A stretch of 8,871 nt of DNA, taken from contig JALNZH010000148.1 of the NCBI GenBank assembly GCA_023229405.1, forward strand, positions 1 through 8,871. Direction: 5' to 3'. Source of the DNA: Bacteroidota bacterium. Lineage in GTDB: Bacteria; Bacteroidota; Ignavibacteria; UBA10030; UBA8401. Every line of letters starts with the position of its first letter. The first letter of the stretch is position 1. Both the position numbers and the translations under genes were made by a program. Below are positions 1 to 5,319 of the stretch, piece by piece. The notes under the pieces are model-generated. The model worked only from the letters and a program-made list of their open reading frames with translations, was not told where the DNA came from and searched no databases.

Positions 1-712
1 TATTATGATGGTGCTGGATGAATGCCCGCCGTATCCAAGCGACGAAGAGTATGCCCGAACATCCAATAAACTAACAGTGAAATGGGCGAAGTTGTGTCAG
101 GAGGCGCTGAACAATACTTCGCCAATATACGGACACAAGCAGGCATTATTCGCAATCGTCCAGGGAAGCGTATTTAAGCACATCCGGGCGGATAGCGCAA
201 AGGCGTTGGTAGATATGGATTTTGAAGGGTACGCAATCGGCGGACTAGCAGTTGGTGAACCGGCTGATGTAATGTATGAGATGACAGAATACACAACTCA
301 GTTCCTTCCCAATGAGAAACCGCGATATTTAATGGGAGTCGGAACGCCGGAAAATCTGTTAGAGAGTATTGAACGAGGTATTGATATGTTCGACTGCGTG
401 ATGCCAACCCGCAACGGAAGAAACGGAATGCTCTTTACACGAAATGGACGGATCAACATCCGGAATGCAAAGTGGAAAATGGATGATGCTGCACTGGATA
501 ACGGATTTGAAAGTTATACGAATAAAAATTTTTCCCGCGGATATTTACGGCATTTGTTTCAGGTTGATGAGATCCTTGGATTACAATTAGCTTCCATTCA
601 TAATCTTTCTTTCTATTTATGGTTAGTGAAGGAAGCCAGAAAACAGATTATTTCAGGAACATTTAGCACTTGGAAAAAAGAAACATTAAACCAATTAGCT
701 GCTCAAATTTAG
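1..712 (+). CDS. tgt: Queuine tRNA-ribosyltransferase (Tgt), 5'-truncated by window edge
   Basis: Bacterial Tgt swaps guanine-34 of GUN-anticodon tRNAs for preQ1, a step of queuosine synthesis in the cytoplasm. About 236 C-terminal residues are present against roughly 375 in the family, so about 140 N-terminal residues, including the first catalytic Asp region, lie upstream of the window; the reading frame is open to the edge. Visible motifs, counting the Met at base 5 as residue 1: DECPPYP (5-11), VQGS (52-55), AIGGLAVGE (77-85) for base recognition, and FDCVMPTRNGRNG (129-141), whose Asp130 matches the covalent nucleophile. The C-terminal IHNLSFY keeps the His of the zinc site (H199). The expected C-x-C-x2-C zinc ligands are replaced by F168, S170 and N173. 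yajC follows 42 bases downstream; tgt-yajC is a widely conserved pair. The family call is secure; zinc independence is inference. Confidence 0.96.
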   Translation, partial: IMMVLDECPPYPSDEEYARTSNKLTVKWAKLCQEALNNTSPIYGHKQALFAIVQGSVFKHIRADSAKALVDMDFEGYAIGGLAVGEPADVMYEMTEYTTQFLPNEKPRYLMGVGTPENLLESIERGIDMFDCVMPTRNGRNGMLFTRNGRINIRNAKWKMDDAALDNGFESYTNKNFSRGYLRHLFQVDEILGLQLASIHNLSFYLWLVKEARKQIISGTFSTWKKETLNQLAAQI

Positions 713-754
713 TTTCATTACTATCTATAAACCAATCAGAATAAGGGAGTTATA

Positions 755-1090
755 ATGTTTAATTCAATAATTGCAATGGCACCAGCACAACAAGGTCAGG
801 GCGGCGGAGAAATCTATAGCACGCTGATTATGTTCGGATTAATTATTGCCATTTTTTATTTTATGATCATCCGTCCTCAGCAGAAACGCCAGAAAGAACG
901 CGTAGCACTGCTTGGGCAGATTAAAAAAGGTGATAAAATCATTACCGCTGGCGGAATTCATGGCGATGTTGTCAGTGTGGACGAAAAAACGCTGTTGATC
1001 GAAATTGCTGATAAAATAAAAGTGAAGATCGAACGGAATTCGATCTCGGTTGTAAATAAACATGGTGAAGTAGAAAGTATCGCAAAGTAA
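755..1090 (+). CDS. yajC: Preprotein translocase subunit YajC
   Basis: YajC is the small single-span membrane partner of SecDF and SecYEG. This 111-aa protein has the family layout: a short Ala/Gln/Gly-rich N-terminus, one membrane segment at about residues 20-39, the hallmark IIRPQQKRQKE just after it (38-48), then a soluble domain with KKGDKIITAGGIHGDV (58-73). The start is supported by a good Shine-Dalgarno AGGGAG at 744-749, five bases before the ATG. It lies between tgt and ribBA, its stop overlaps the ribBA start, and all three are probably co-transcribed. secD and secF, which often follow yajC, are not next to it here. Confidence 0.96.
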   Translation: MFNSIIAMAPAQQGQGGGEIYSTLIMFGLIIAIFYFMIIRPQQKRQKERVALLGQIKKGDKIITAGGIHGDVVSVDEKTLLIEIADKIKVKIERNSISVVNKHGEVESIAK

Positions 1091-2304
1091 TGCCATTTAC
1101 GCTAAATACAATAGATGAAGCACTTGCTGATCTTCGCGAGGGGAAAGTGATCATTGTGGTGGATGATGAAGATCGTGAAAATGAAGGCGATTTTGTGGCA
1201 GCTGCCGAGTCCATCACACCAGAAATCGTTAACTTTTTCGTAAAGCAAGGACGCGGCATTCTTTGTGCTTCTGTGACTGCCAAAAGAGCCGCGGAGCTCC
1301 ATCTAGAACCGATGGTGGAGAACAATACGTCTCTGCACGAAACACCGTTTACCGTTCCGATAGATTACCTTCACGGAACAACAACGGGTGTTTCTGCCTC
1401 AGACCGCGCGACAACAATTCAAGCATTAACGAATACTGAAACAAAAGGAAATGATTTCGGGAGACCGGGACATATTTTCCCGCTTCGGGCGGTTGAAGGT
1501 GGCGTTCTACGCCGGGCAGGTCACACGGAAGCAGTCGTCGATCTGTGCACTCTTGCTGGATTGTATCCTGCCGGAGCGCTCGTTGAGATCATGAACGATG
1601 ATGGTACTATGGCGCGACTTCCTGAATTGATAAAGATTGCTGCACAATTTAGACTCAAGGTAGTGTCCATTAAAGATTTAGTGGAATATCGCCATCACCG
1701 GGAAAAACTTGTTCAGCGGGTTGTCTCAACTCATTTGCCGACAAAGAACGGAAATTTTGATGTGCATTTGTACACATCGTCGGTAGATTTAAAGGAACAC
1801 ATTGCGCTTGTCAAAGGACCGATCGATTCGTCGAAACCGATTCTCGTTCGTGTGCATTCGGAATGCTTGACCGGAGATGTATTCGGTTCTCAGCGGTGCG
1901 ATTGCAACGAACAGCTGCATAAATCCATGTCCATGATCGAACATGAAGGAAATGGAATTGTTCTGTATATGCGTCAGGAAGGGAGAGGGATCGGTCTGTT
2001 GAATAAATTAAAAGCGTATAAATTACAGGACGCTGGAAAAGATACCGTTGAAGCGAATGAAGCGCTCGGCTTTCATGCCGATGTACGGGATTATAGTCTT
2101 GCTGCACAGATCCTGTTGGATCTTGGGGTGAAGAGAGTCCGGTTGCTTACGAATAATCCGAAAAAAATTGTGGGACTTAAAGGTTACGGCATTGAAGTAA
2201 CAGAACGAATTTCTATTGAAGTTCAGGCAACAAGCACAAACGAACGGTACCTGAAAACAAAACGCGATAAGCTTGGCCACATGATTATGGCGAATACGAA
2301 ATAA
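1090..2304 (+). CDS. ribBA: Bifunctional 3,4-dihydroxy-2-butanone-4-phosphate synthase / GTP cyclohydrolase II
   Basis: This protein catalyses both entry reactions of riboflavin synthesis: ribulose-5-phosphate to DHBP (RibB, about residues 1-200) and GTP to the pyrimidine precursor (RibA, about 205-400). At 404 aa it has the usual RibBA fusion length. RibB motifs: DDEDRENEGD (25-34), GVSASDRATT (100-109), GHIFPLRA (127-134) and RRAGHTEA (141-148). RibA motifs: zinc ligands C259, C270 and C272 (C-x10-C-x-C), RQEGRGIGL (295-303) and LLTNNPKKI (352-360). Both halves look catalytically complete. The ATG overlaps the yajC stop as TAATG, with no clear Shine-Dalgarno, so translation is probably coupled. 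I see no FMN riboswitch upstream. A terminator-like hairpin follows at 2356. Confidence 0.97.
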   Translation: MPFTLNTIDEALADLREGKVIIVVDDEDRENEGDFVAAAESITPEIVNFFVKQGRGILCASVTAKRAAELHLEPMVENNTSLHETPFTVPIDYLHGTTTGVSASDRATTIQALTNTETKGNDFGRPGHIFPLRAVEGGVLRRAGHTEAVVDLCTLAGLYPAGALVEIMNDDGTMARLPELIKIAAQFRLKVVSIKDLVEYRHHREKLVQRVVSTHLPTKNGNFDVHLYTSSVDLKEHIALVKGPIDSSKPILVRVHSECLTGDVFGSQRCDCNEQLHKSMSMIEHEGNGIVLYMRQEGRGIGLLNKLKAYKLQDAGKDTVEANEALGFHADVRDYSLAAQILLDLGVKRVRLLTNNPKKIVGLKGYGIEVTERISIEVQATSTNERYLKTKRDKLGHMIMANTK

Positions 2305-2355
2305 AATGTTCTTGCTTCTACGCTGAAATTACTATAACTTCAAAATAATAAAATC

Positions 2356-2391
2356 AGCCATTGCCCGAATAGGACGATGGCTTTTGTTTTT
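2356..2391 (+). terminator. Rho-independent terminator-like hairpin after ribBA
   Basis: AGCCATTG (2356-2363) pairs with CGATGGCT (2375-2382), one pair being T-G. Two further C-G pairs follow after a mismatch, and TTTGTTTTT lies downstream at 2383-2391. It plausibly ends the tgt-yajC-ribBA transcript. greA starts only 30 bases after the T-rich tail, so any greA promoter would overlap this structure, or greA relies partly on read-through. Confidence 0.6.
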
Positions 2392-2420
2392 CATGTCCAT
2401 TAATTTGTTATCGATGTCTT

Positions 2421-2894
2421 ATGAGTGATGTTGTTTATTTAACAAAAGAAAAATTCATTGAATTGGAAGCGAACCTCCGCGAAATGAAAATCAACGGTCG
2501 AAAAACTGTCGCAGCTAAAATTGCCGAAGCACGCGGACACGGAGATTTGAGCGAGAATGCAGAATACGATGCGGCACGAGAAGAGCAGCGACATCTGGAA
2601 TATCGTATTGCCAAGCTGGAGGAAACACTATCAAAATCACGGGTAATTGAAAGCAAAGACCTGCCGAATGATAAAGTATATATTTTGACGAAAGTGACGG
2701 TGAAGGATCAAAAGACAGGGAAAAAGATTGAATATCAGCTCGTCTCTCCGGAAGAAGCAGATTATGACCAAAACAAAATCTCCACAACATCGCCGATCGG
2801 TAAGGGTTTGATGGGAAAAAAAGTCGGAGAAATTGCGGAAATTACAGTTCCAGCAGGTATGTTAAAATACGAAGTCGTAGAAATTTCACGCTAA
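2421..2894 (+). CDS. greA: Transcription elongation factor GreA
   Basis: GreA enters the secondary channel of backtracked RNA polymerase and stimulates cleavage of the transcript 3' end. The 157-aa length matches the family (158 in E. coli). The N-terminal coiled coil spans about residues 8-75, with the tip motif GDLSENAEYDAAREEQ (41-56) carrying the acidic D42 and E45 that act at the polymerase active site. The C-terminal FKBP-like domain ends with STTSPIGKGLMGKKVGE (121-137). The start gives the canonical short N-terminus before YLTKEKF. No Shine-Dalgarno is visible upstream (TCGATGTCTT), common in Bacteroidota-type genomes. It looks monocistronic, between a terminator-like hairpin and the tRNA promoter. 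Confidence 0.97.
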   Translation: MSDVVYLTKEKFIELEANLREMKINGRKTVAAKIAEARGHGDLSENAEYDAAREEQRHLEYRIAKLEETLSKSRVIESKDLPNDKVYILTKVTVKDQKTGKKIEYQLVSPEEADYDQNKISTTSPIGKGLMGKKVGEIAEITVPAGMLKYEVVEISR

Positions 2895-2908
2895 CGTTGT
2901 TGTTATTC

Positions 2909-2939
2909 TTGACTTATGAGGAACTGTTCATTATATTTG
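2909..2939 (+). promoter_or_regulatory. Bacteroidota-type promoter of the tRNA cluster
   Basis: TTGACT (2909-2914) is separated by exactly 17 bases from TATATTTG (2932-2939). The latter fits both a sigma70 -10 box (TATATT) and the Bacteroidota -7 consensus TAnnTTTG. tRNA-Gly begins 12 bases after the box, so the leader would be only a few nucleotides. The position directly upstream of a stable RNA cluster supports the call. Confidence 0.65.
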
Positions 2940-2951
2940 TGAGTGTAAAAC

Positions 2952-3024
<73 letters not shown>

Positions 3025-3037
3025 CAAAACACCAGAG

Positions 3038-3069
3038 CCCGTCCCGGTCATCGGACGGGATTTTCGTTT
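3038..3069 (+). terminator. Terminator-like hairpin between tRNA-Gly and tRNA-Cys
   Basis: CCCGTCC (3038-3044) and GGACGGG (3053-3059) are perfect 7-bp complements around an 8-nt loop, followed by ATTTTCGTTT. By shape it is an intrinsic terminator, but tRNA-Cys starts at 3070, one base after this tail, and leaves no room for a separate promoter. It may therefore be a partial attenuator or a processing spacer rather than a full stop. Confidence 0.4.
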
Positions 3070-3141
3070 GGCGCCGTACCCAAGTGGTAAGGGAGAGGTC
3101 TGCAAAACCTTTATGCATCAGTTCGAATCTGATCGGCGCCT
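3070..3141 (+). tRNA. tRNA-Cys(GCA)
   Basis: A 72-nt cloverleaf with perfect 7-bp acceptor GGCGCCG/CGGCGCC. Anticodon stem GAGGT/ACCTT (last pair G-U type) encloses loop CTGCAAA with anticodon GCA at 3102-3104. The T loop is TTCGAAT, and the discriminator is U, an identity base for tRNA-Cys. CCA is not encoded. It follows tRNA-Gly after 45 bases that contain a terminator-like hairpin. Confidence 0.96.
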
Positions 3142-3145
3142 CAGA

Positions 3146-3222
3146 AAATTGTTAAATTGAAAAACTTGGTAATTTGAACTTTGTCCACTCATCAATTTAT
3201 CGGTTTTTAAATTTACCAATTT
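3146..3222. repeat. AT-rich imperfect inverted repeat in the Cys-Leu spacer
   Basis: Bases 3146-3165 match the reverse complement of 3203-3222 at 18 of 20 positions, with a 37-base centre that contains further AATTT-type words. The long AT-rich hairpin fills most of the 92-base spacer between tRNA-Cys and tRNA-Leu(UAA). It has no T tract typical of a terminator. It could be a small palindromic repeat of the type scattered through FCB-group intergenic regions, but copy number cannot be judged from this window. Confidence 0.6.
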
Positions 3223-3233
3223 CTAAATTCCTT

Positions 3234-3319
3234 GCCGGGGTGGCGGAATTGGTAGACGCACAGGACTTAAAATCCTGAGGGGCGCAAGCTCCGTGCCGGT
3301 TCAAGTCCGGCCCTCGGTA
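3234..3319 (+). tRNA. tRNA-Leu(UAA)
   Basis: An 86-nt class II tRNA. Acceptor GCCGGGG pairs with CCTCGGT (a terminal G-U and an internal G-U). Anticodon stem CAGGA/TCCTG encloses loop CTTAAAA with anticodon TAA at 3268-3270. The long variable arm GGGGC-GCAA-GCTCC is typical of tRNA-Leu. The T arm contains TTCAAGT, and the discriminator is A, required by leucyl-tRNA synthetase. CCA is not encoded. Confidence 0.96.
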
Positions 3320-3353
3320 CTAAAAAAGAAATTGTTCTTGTTACAGTTGTATT

Positions 3354-3436
3354 GCGGAAGTGGTGGAATTGGCAGACACACCATCTTGAGGGGGTGGCGC
3401 CCAAAAAGCGTGCGGGTTCAAGTCCCGCCTTCCGCA
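3354..3436 (+). tRNA. tRNA-Leu(GAG)
   Basis: An 83-nt class II tRNA with perfect acceptor GCGGAAG/CTTCCGC. Anticodon stem CCATC/GGTGG encloses loop TTGAGGG with anticodon GAG at 3388-3390. A short variable arm closed by CGC/GCG follows, then a T arm with TTCAAGT. The discriminator is A. CCA is not encoded. Only 34 bases separate it from tRNA-Leu(UAA), so the two are probably co-transcribed. A small open frame across this gene is an artefact. Confidence 0.96.
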
Positions 3437-3489
3437 CAAAGTTTCTGATGTACAGTAATGCTTCTATTTATCCCATCGTATCCTTAGAA

Positions 3490-3517
3490 CTGCACATTCG
3501 GTTGCAGAGGTTTTTTT
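3490..3517 (+). terminator. Probable terminator of the tRNA cluster
   Basis: CTGCA (3490-3494) pairs with TGCAG (3503-3507) around an 8-nt loop, followed by AGG and seven T residues (3511-3517). The stem is short, but an additional C-G pair with a bulged T can extend it inwards. Its position 54 bases after the last tRNA fits the end of the cluster transcript. Confidence 0.5.
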
Positions 3518-3594
3518 CCCTTCTTTCTAAAGAAATTCTATTCGACAGTTGTAAATTTTCGATGGAATTCGTTTAGCGAATTTAATGTTTTAAT

Positions 3595-3603
3595 ATATTT
3601 TGT
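3595..3603. repeat. Left copy of 9-bp target-site-duplication-like direct repeat
   Basis: ATATTTTGT at 3595-3603 is repeated exactly at 4016-4024. The two copies directly flank the inverted-repeat element at 3604-4015. Identity stops at nine bases: the preceding bases differ (T against G), and the following left base is the first base of the inverted repeat. This is the pattern of a target duplication made on insertion. Confidence 0.75.
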
Positions 3604-4015
3604 CATACTTGTCCAAAATAAATCATACAAGAAAAAAACTTATTCCTTCTTTTCTTGACGGCGTTCCGAAGGAATGCCGACATGGTATAAAGATTTGGTC
3701 GGCACAAGAAAAGAAGCACAAGAACCCCTTGCGAAATGTAATGCGCGCGATGAATCCCGTTCGCACTTGCCCGTAGATGGCAAAAAACGCCATCAAAAGT
3801 CCCTTCATGATTTCAGACCCCCCCTCTGTATCTCCCCCCTGGTAGGAGGAGAAAAAGCTCACTCAATCCTCCTAAATTTCGCTCCCTCCCACATCTCATC
3901 CAACACTGTAAGAAATGTAGGGGAGGGCTTACTTTTCTCAACCTAAAATATTTTTCATAAATCCACTCGTTTCGATAAATATTTGCCAATAAGGGTTTTA
4001 TTTTGGACAGCTATG
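3604..4015. mobile_element. MITE-like non-autonomous insertion element (412 bp)
   Basis: The left end (3604-3622) and the reverse complement of the right end (3997-4015) agree at 17 of 19 bases. Both read CATA, two variable bases, then TGTCCAAAATAAA, the last 13 being identical. A perfect 9-bp direct repeat, ATATTTTGT, abuts both ends. This is the architecture of an IS-derived miniature element. No transposase or other convincing gene lies inside; the small open frames at 3674-3946 (+) and 3623-3862 (-) show no recognisable domain and no ribosome binding site. The interior is rich in hairpins: 3646-3716, GATGGC/GCCATC at 3776-3794, AGGAGGA/TCCTCCT at 3844-3873, and a bulged 11-bp stem at 3884-3927. 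A 9-bp duplication is known for several transposase families (for example IS1 and the IS10/IS50 type), so the parent family is undecided. Confidence 0.75.
3646..3716. repeat. Nested inverted repeat with two mutually exclusive inner hairpins
   Basis: Perfect 12-bp arms, CTTCTTTTCTTG (3646-3657) and CAAGAAAAGAAG (3705-3716), enclose two competing hairpins. The first is a 9-bp stem CGGCGTTCC/GGAATGCCG (3659-3667 with 3671-3679, GAA loop, one G-T pair). The second is a perfect 7-bp stem TGCCGAC/GTCGGCA (3675-3681 with 3698-3704) that stacks directly on the outer stem. They share 3675-3679 and cannot both form. The structure lies in the left part of the MITE-like element. Confidence 0.6.
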
Positions 4016-4024
4016 ATATTTTGT
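4016..4024. repeat. Right copy of 9-bp target-site-duplication-like direct repeat
   Basis: ATATTTTGT, identical to 3595-3603, begins at the base immediately after the right inverted repeat of the element. The rest of the stretch to 4253 is AT-rich intergenic DNA with promoter-like words but no gene that I can support. Confidence 0.75.
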
Positions 4025-4110
4025 GATTGAACAGTGTGAGATGGATCAAATGCTGACAAAAAGCTTGTTCTTTCTACGAATTATTACCTATAATCGTTGG
4101 ATTTTTTAAT

Positions 4111-4139
4111 TGACATTCACTAAGAACTACAGTACCTTC
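4111..4139 (+). promoter_or_regulatory. Possible promoter for the FN3-like gene
   Basis: A perfect -35 TTGACA (4111-4116) is followed after 17 bases by TACCTT (4134-4139), a weak -10 that resembles the Bacteroidota TAnnTTTG box. It would give a leader of roughly 105-110 nt before the ATG at 4254. A perfect TATAAT also occurs upstream (4090-4095), but with only a poor -35 partner (TTGTTC, 19-base spacing), so the choice is uncertain. Confidence 0.35.
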
Positions 4140-4253
4140 AATTAAATAATCTGAGTGGGGTAACAAAAAATCTTTATCCTTTTTAAATACCCTGATTAAA
4201 ACATCTACACGGTACAAAAAAATTTCTCGAGTTTTTGTAAGTAAAGGTCCATA

Positions 4254-4649
4254 ATGAAATTTCTCGTGACATTCATACTCATCATCGTATCATTTGCGGT
4301 ATCCGATATTATTCGGGAAGGAACGTTACAAGTTCTAAGCGACGGCAGCAACGTTACAATTCAATGGGGAACTACTGATGAATCGAACATCAAAGAATTT
4401 GTGATTGAACGACGCAACGGCACAGTGGGAGAATTTAGCACTGTTACCGTTATTGGGAAGAAGGGTTCGAATTCATTTTACAAATATGTCGATTTTTCAG
4501 CATTCAAAACTACCGGTTCTATTTACCAGTATCGCATTAAATCTGTCACGATCTCCGGCTCGGCAGAGTATTCAAACATACTGACAATCTCCCACAACGT
4601 GTCCGGTGTGAAACGAACGTGGGGAAGTTTGAAAGCGATGTTCCGGTAA
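4254..4649 (+). CDS. Small exported FN3-like protein of unknown function
   Basis: A 131-aa protein. Residues 1-17 look like a signal peptide (Lys2, hydrophobic 3-16, plausible cleavage AVS-D). Residues about 23-114 have the strand pattern of a single fibronectin type III-like beta sandwich: the B-strand Trp at 38 (VTIQW), EFVIERR (48-54), a YKYVDFS turn (76-82) and the YQYRIKSVT F-strand (91-99). A short basic-aromatic tail, VKRTWGSLKAMFR (119-131), ends the protein. A weak Shine-Dalgarno AAAGG (4243-4247), six bases before the ATG, supports the start. The gene sits alone, ending in a strong terminator before maf. It is probably periplasmic or surface-exposed; its function is unknown. I recall TWGS-x-KAMFR tails from Ignavibacteria, but that is unverified. 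Confidence 0.8.
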   Translation: MKFLVTFILIIVSFAVSDIIREGTLQVLSDGSNVTIQWGTTDESNIKEFVIERRNGTVGEFSTVTVIGKKGSNSFYKYVDFSAFKTTGSIYQYRIKSVTISGSAEYSNILTISHNVSGVKRTWGSLKAMFR

Positions 4650-4674
4650 TGCCTACAATGAATTTTTATTTTAT

Positions 4675-4700
4675 GGCGATTCGTCTGAATCGCCTTTTTT
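4675..4700 (+). terminator. Strong intrinsic terminator just before maf
   Basis: GGCGATTC (4675-4682) and GAATCGCC (4687-4694) form a perfect 8-bp stem with a GTCT loop, followed by six T residues (4695-4700). It ends the FN3-like gene. maf starts at 4711, so the hairpin fills the region where a maf promoter or ribosome binding site would normally lie. Confidence 0.85.
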
Positions 4701-4710
4701 ATGTACAAAT

Positions 4711-5319
4711 ATGATTGTCACCTCAGTACCTATTATTCTTGCATCACAATCGCCGCGTCGTGCTCATCTGCTGAAACAGATCGGACTCACATTTCAGGTG
4801 CATCCAAGTTCTGTTCCAGAAGTGATCGATACTACAAAATCGTCTGAAGAGAATGTCTCCCGTCTAGCAATGCTTAAAGCGAAAGAAGTTGCGGAACGGT
4901 ACGAGCACGGTATGGTTATCGGTTCTGATACTATCGTTGTAATAGACGGCATGGTGTTGGGAAAACCAGATTCCAAGGAACATGCCATTGAAATGCTTCG
5001 TTTGCTCAGCGGCCGGACGCATACGGTCTACACCGGGTTTGCATTTGTTGATGTCGCATCGAAAAAGTCATATATTGCCCACGAGAAGACAGACGTGACT
5101 TTCCGGATTCTGTCGGACAAAGAGATTGCCGATTACGTTGAGACAGGATCTCCTTTGGACAAAGCCGGATCGTACGGCATTCAGGATGATTTTGGTGCCG
5201 TGTTTGTTGAACGGATTTCGGGGGACTATTATACCGTCGTCGGATTTCCGCTGTCAAAATTTTATACCTCATTCACTGCATTCGCCCAAGAACTCGGGTA
5301 CTTGAAAGGAACGATATGA
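4711..5319 (+). CDS. maf: Maf family nucleotide pyrophosphatase (YhdE-type dTTP/UTP pyrophosphatase)
   Basis: Maf proteins hydrolyse non-canonical or excess nucleoside triphosphates to the monophosphate in the cytoplasm and are linked to septum arrest in Bacillus. This 202-aa protein has the signature ILASQSPRR (9-17), GSDTIVV with the conserved acidic D73 (71-77), LGKP (83-86), GRTHTVYTG (101-109), DKAGSYGIQ (150-158) and GDYYTVVGFPL (171-181). The DKAGSYGIQ form points to the YhdE branch (dTTP/UTP) rather than YceF (m7GTP). The start is fixed by the N-terminal signature; no Shine-Dalgarno is visible and a terminator ends ten bases upstream. The stop overlaps the next gene as ATGA. Confidence 0.95.
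   Translation: MIVTSVPIILASQSPRRAHLLKQIGLTFQVHPSSVPEVIDTTKSSEENVSRLAMLKAKEVAERYEHGMVIGSDTIVVIDGMVLGKPDSKEHAIEMLRLLSGRTHTVYTGFAFVDVASKKSYIAHEKTDVTFRILSDKEIADYVETGSPLDKAGSYGIQDDFGAVFVERISGDYYTVVGFPLSKFYTSFTAFAQELGYLKGTI

Noticed and set aside
713..1089. FMN riboswitch upstream of ribBA
   Set aside because: ribBA starts inside the yajC stop codon and only 42 bases separate tgt from yajC, so there is no leader long enough.
2305..2420. A separate greA promoter (TTGCTT at 2312 with TATAAC at 2333; TTAATTTG at 2400)
   Set aside because: The first pair has a 15-base spacer and lies before the terminator-like hairpin; the second lacks a -33 partner at suitable distance.
3352..3576. Open reading frame of 74 codons across tRNA-Leu(GAG)
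   Set aside because: It runs through a complete tRNA gene, and its product shows no recognisable domain or ribosome binding site.
3623..3862. Minus-strand frame of 79 codons in the same element
   Set aside because: It is antisense to the hairpin region, has no domain or start signal, and is explained by the inverted repeats.
3674..3946. Open reading frame of 90 codons (+) in the MITE-like element, as a possible passenger or transposase fragment
   Set aside because: Low-complexity Pro/Ser/Arg-rich product, no DDE or HUH-type motif, no Shine-Dalgarno, and it crosses several hairpins.
3595..4024. Whether the repeats are a CRISPR array or an integron attC site
   Set aside because: There is no regularly spaced direct repeat series and no integrase-type core site; terminal inverted repeats plus one short direct duplication fit an insertion element.
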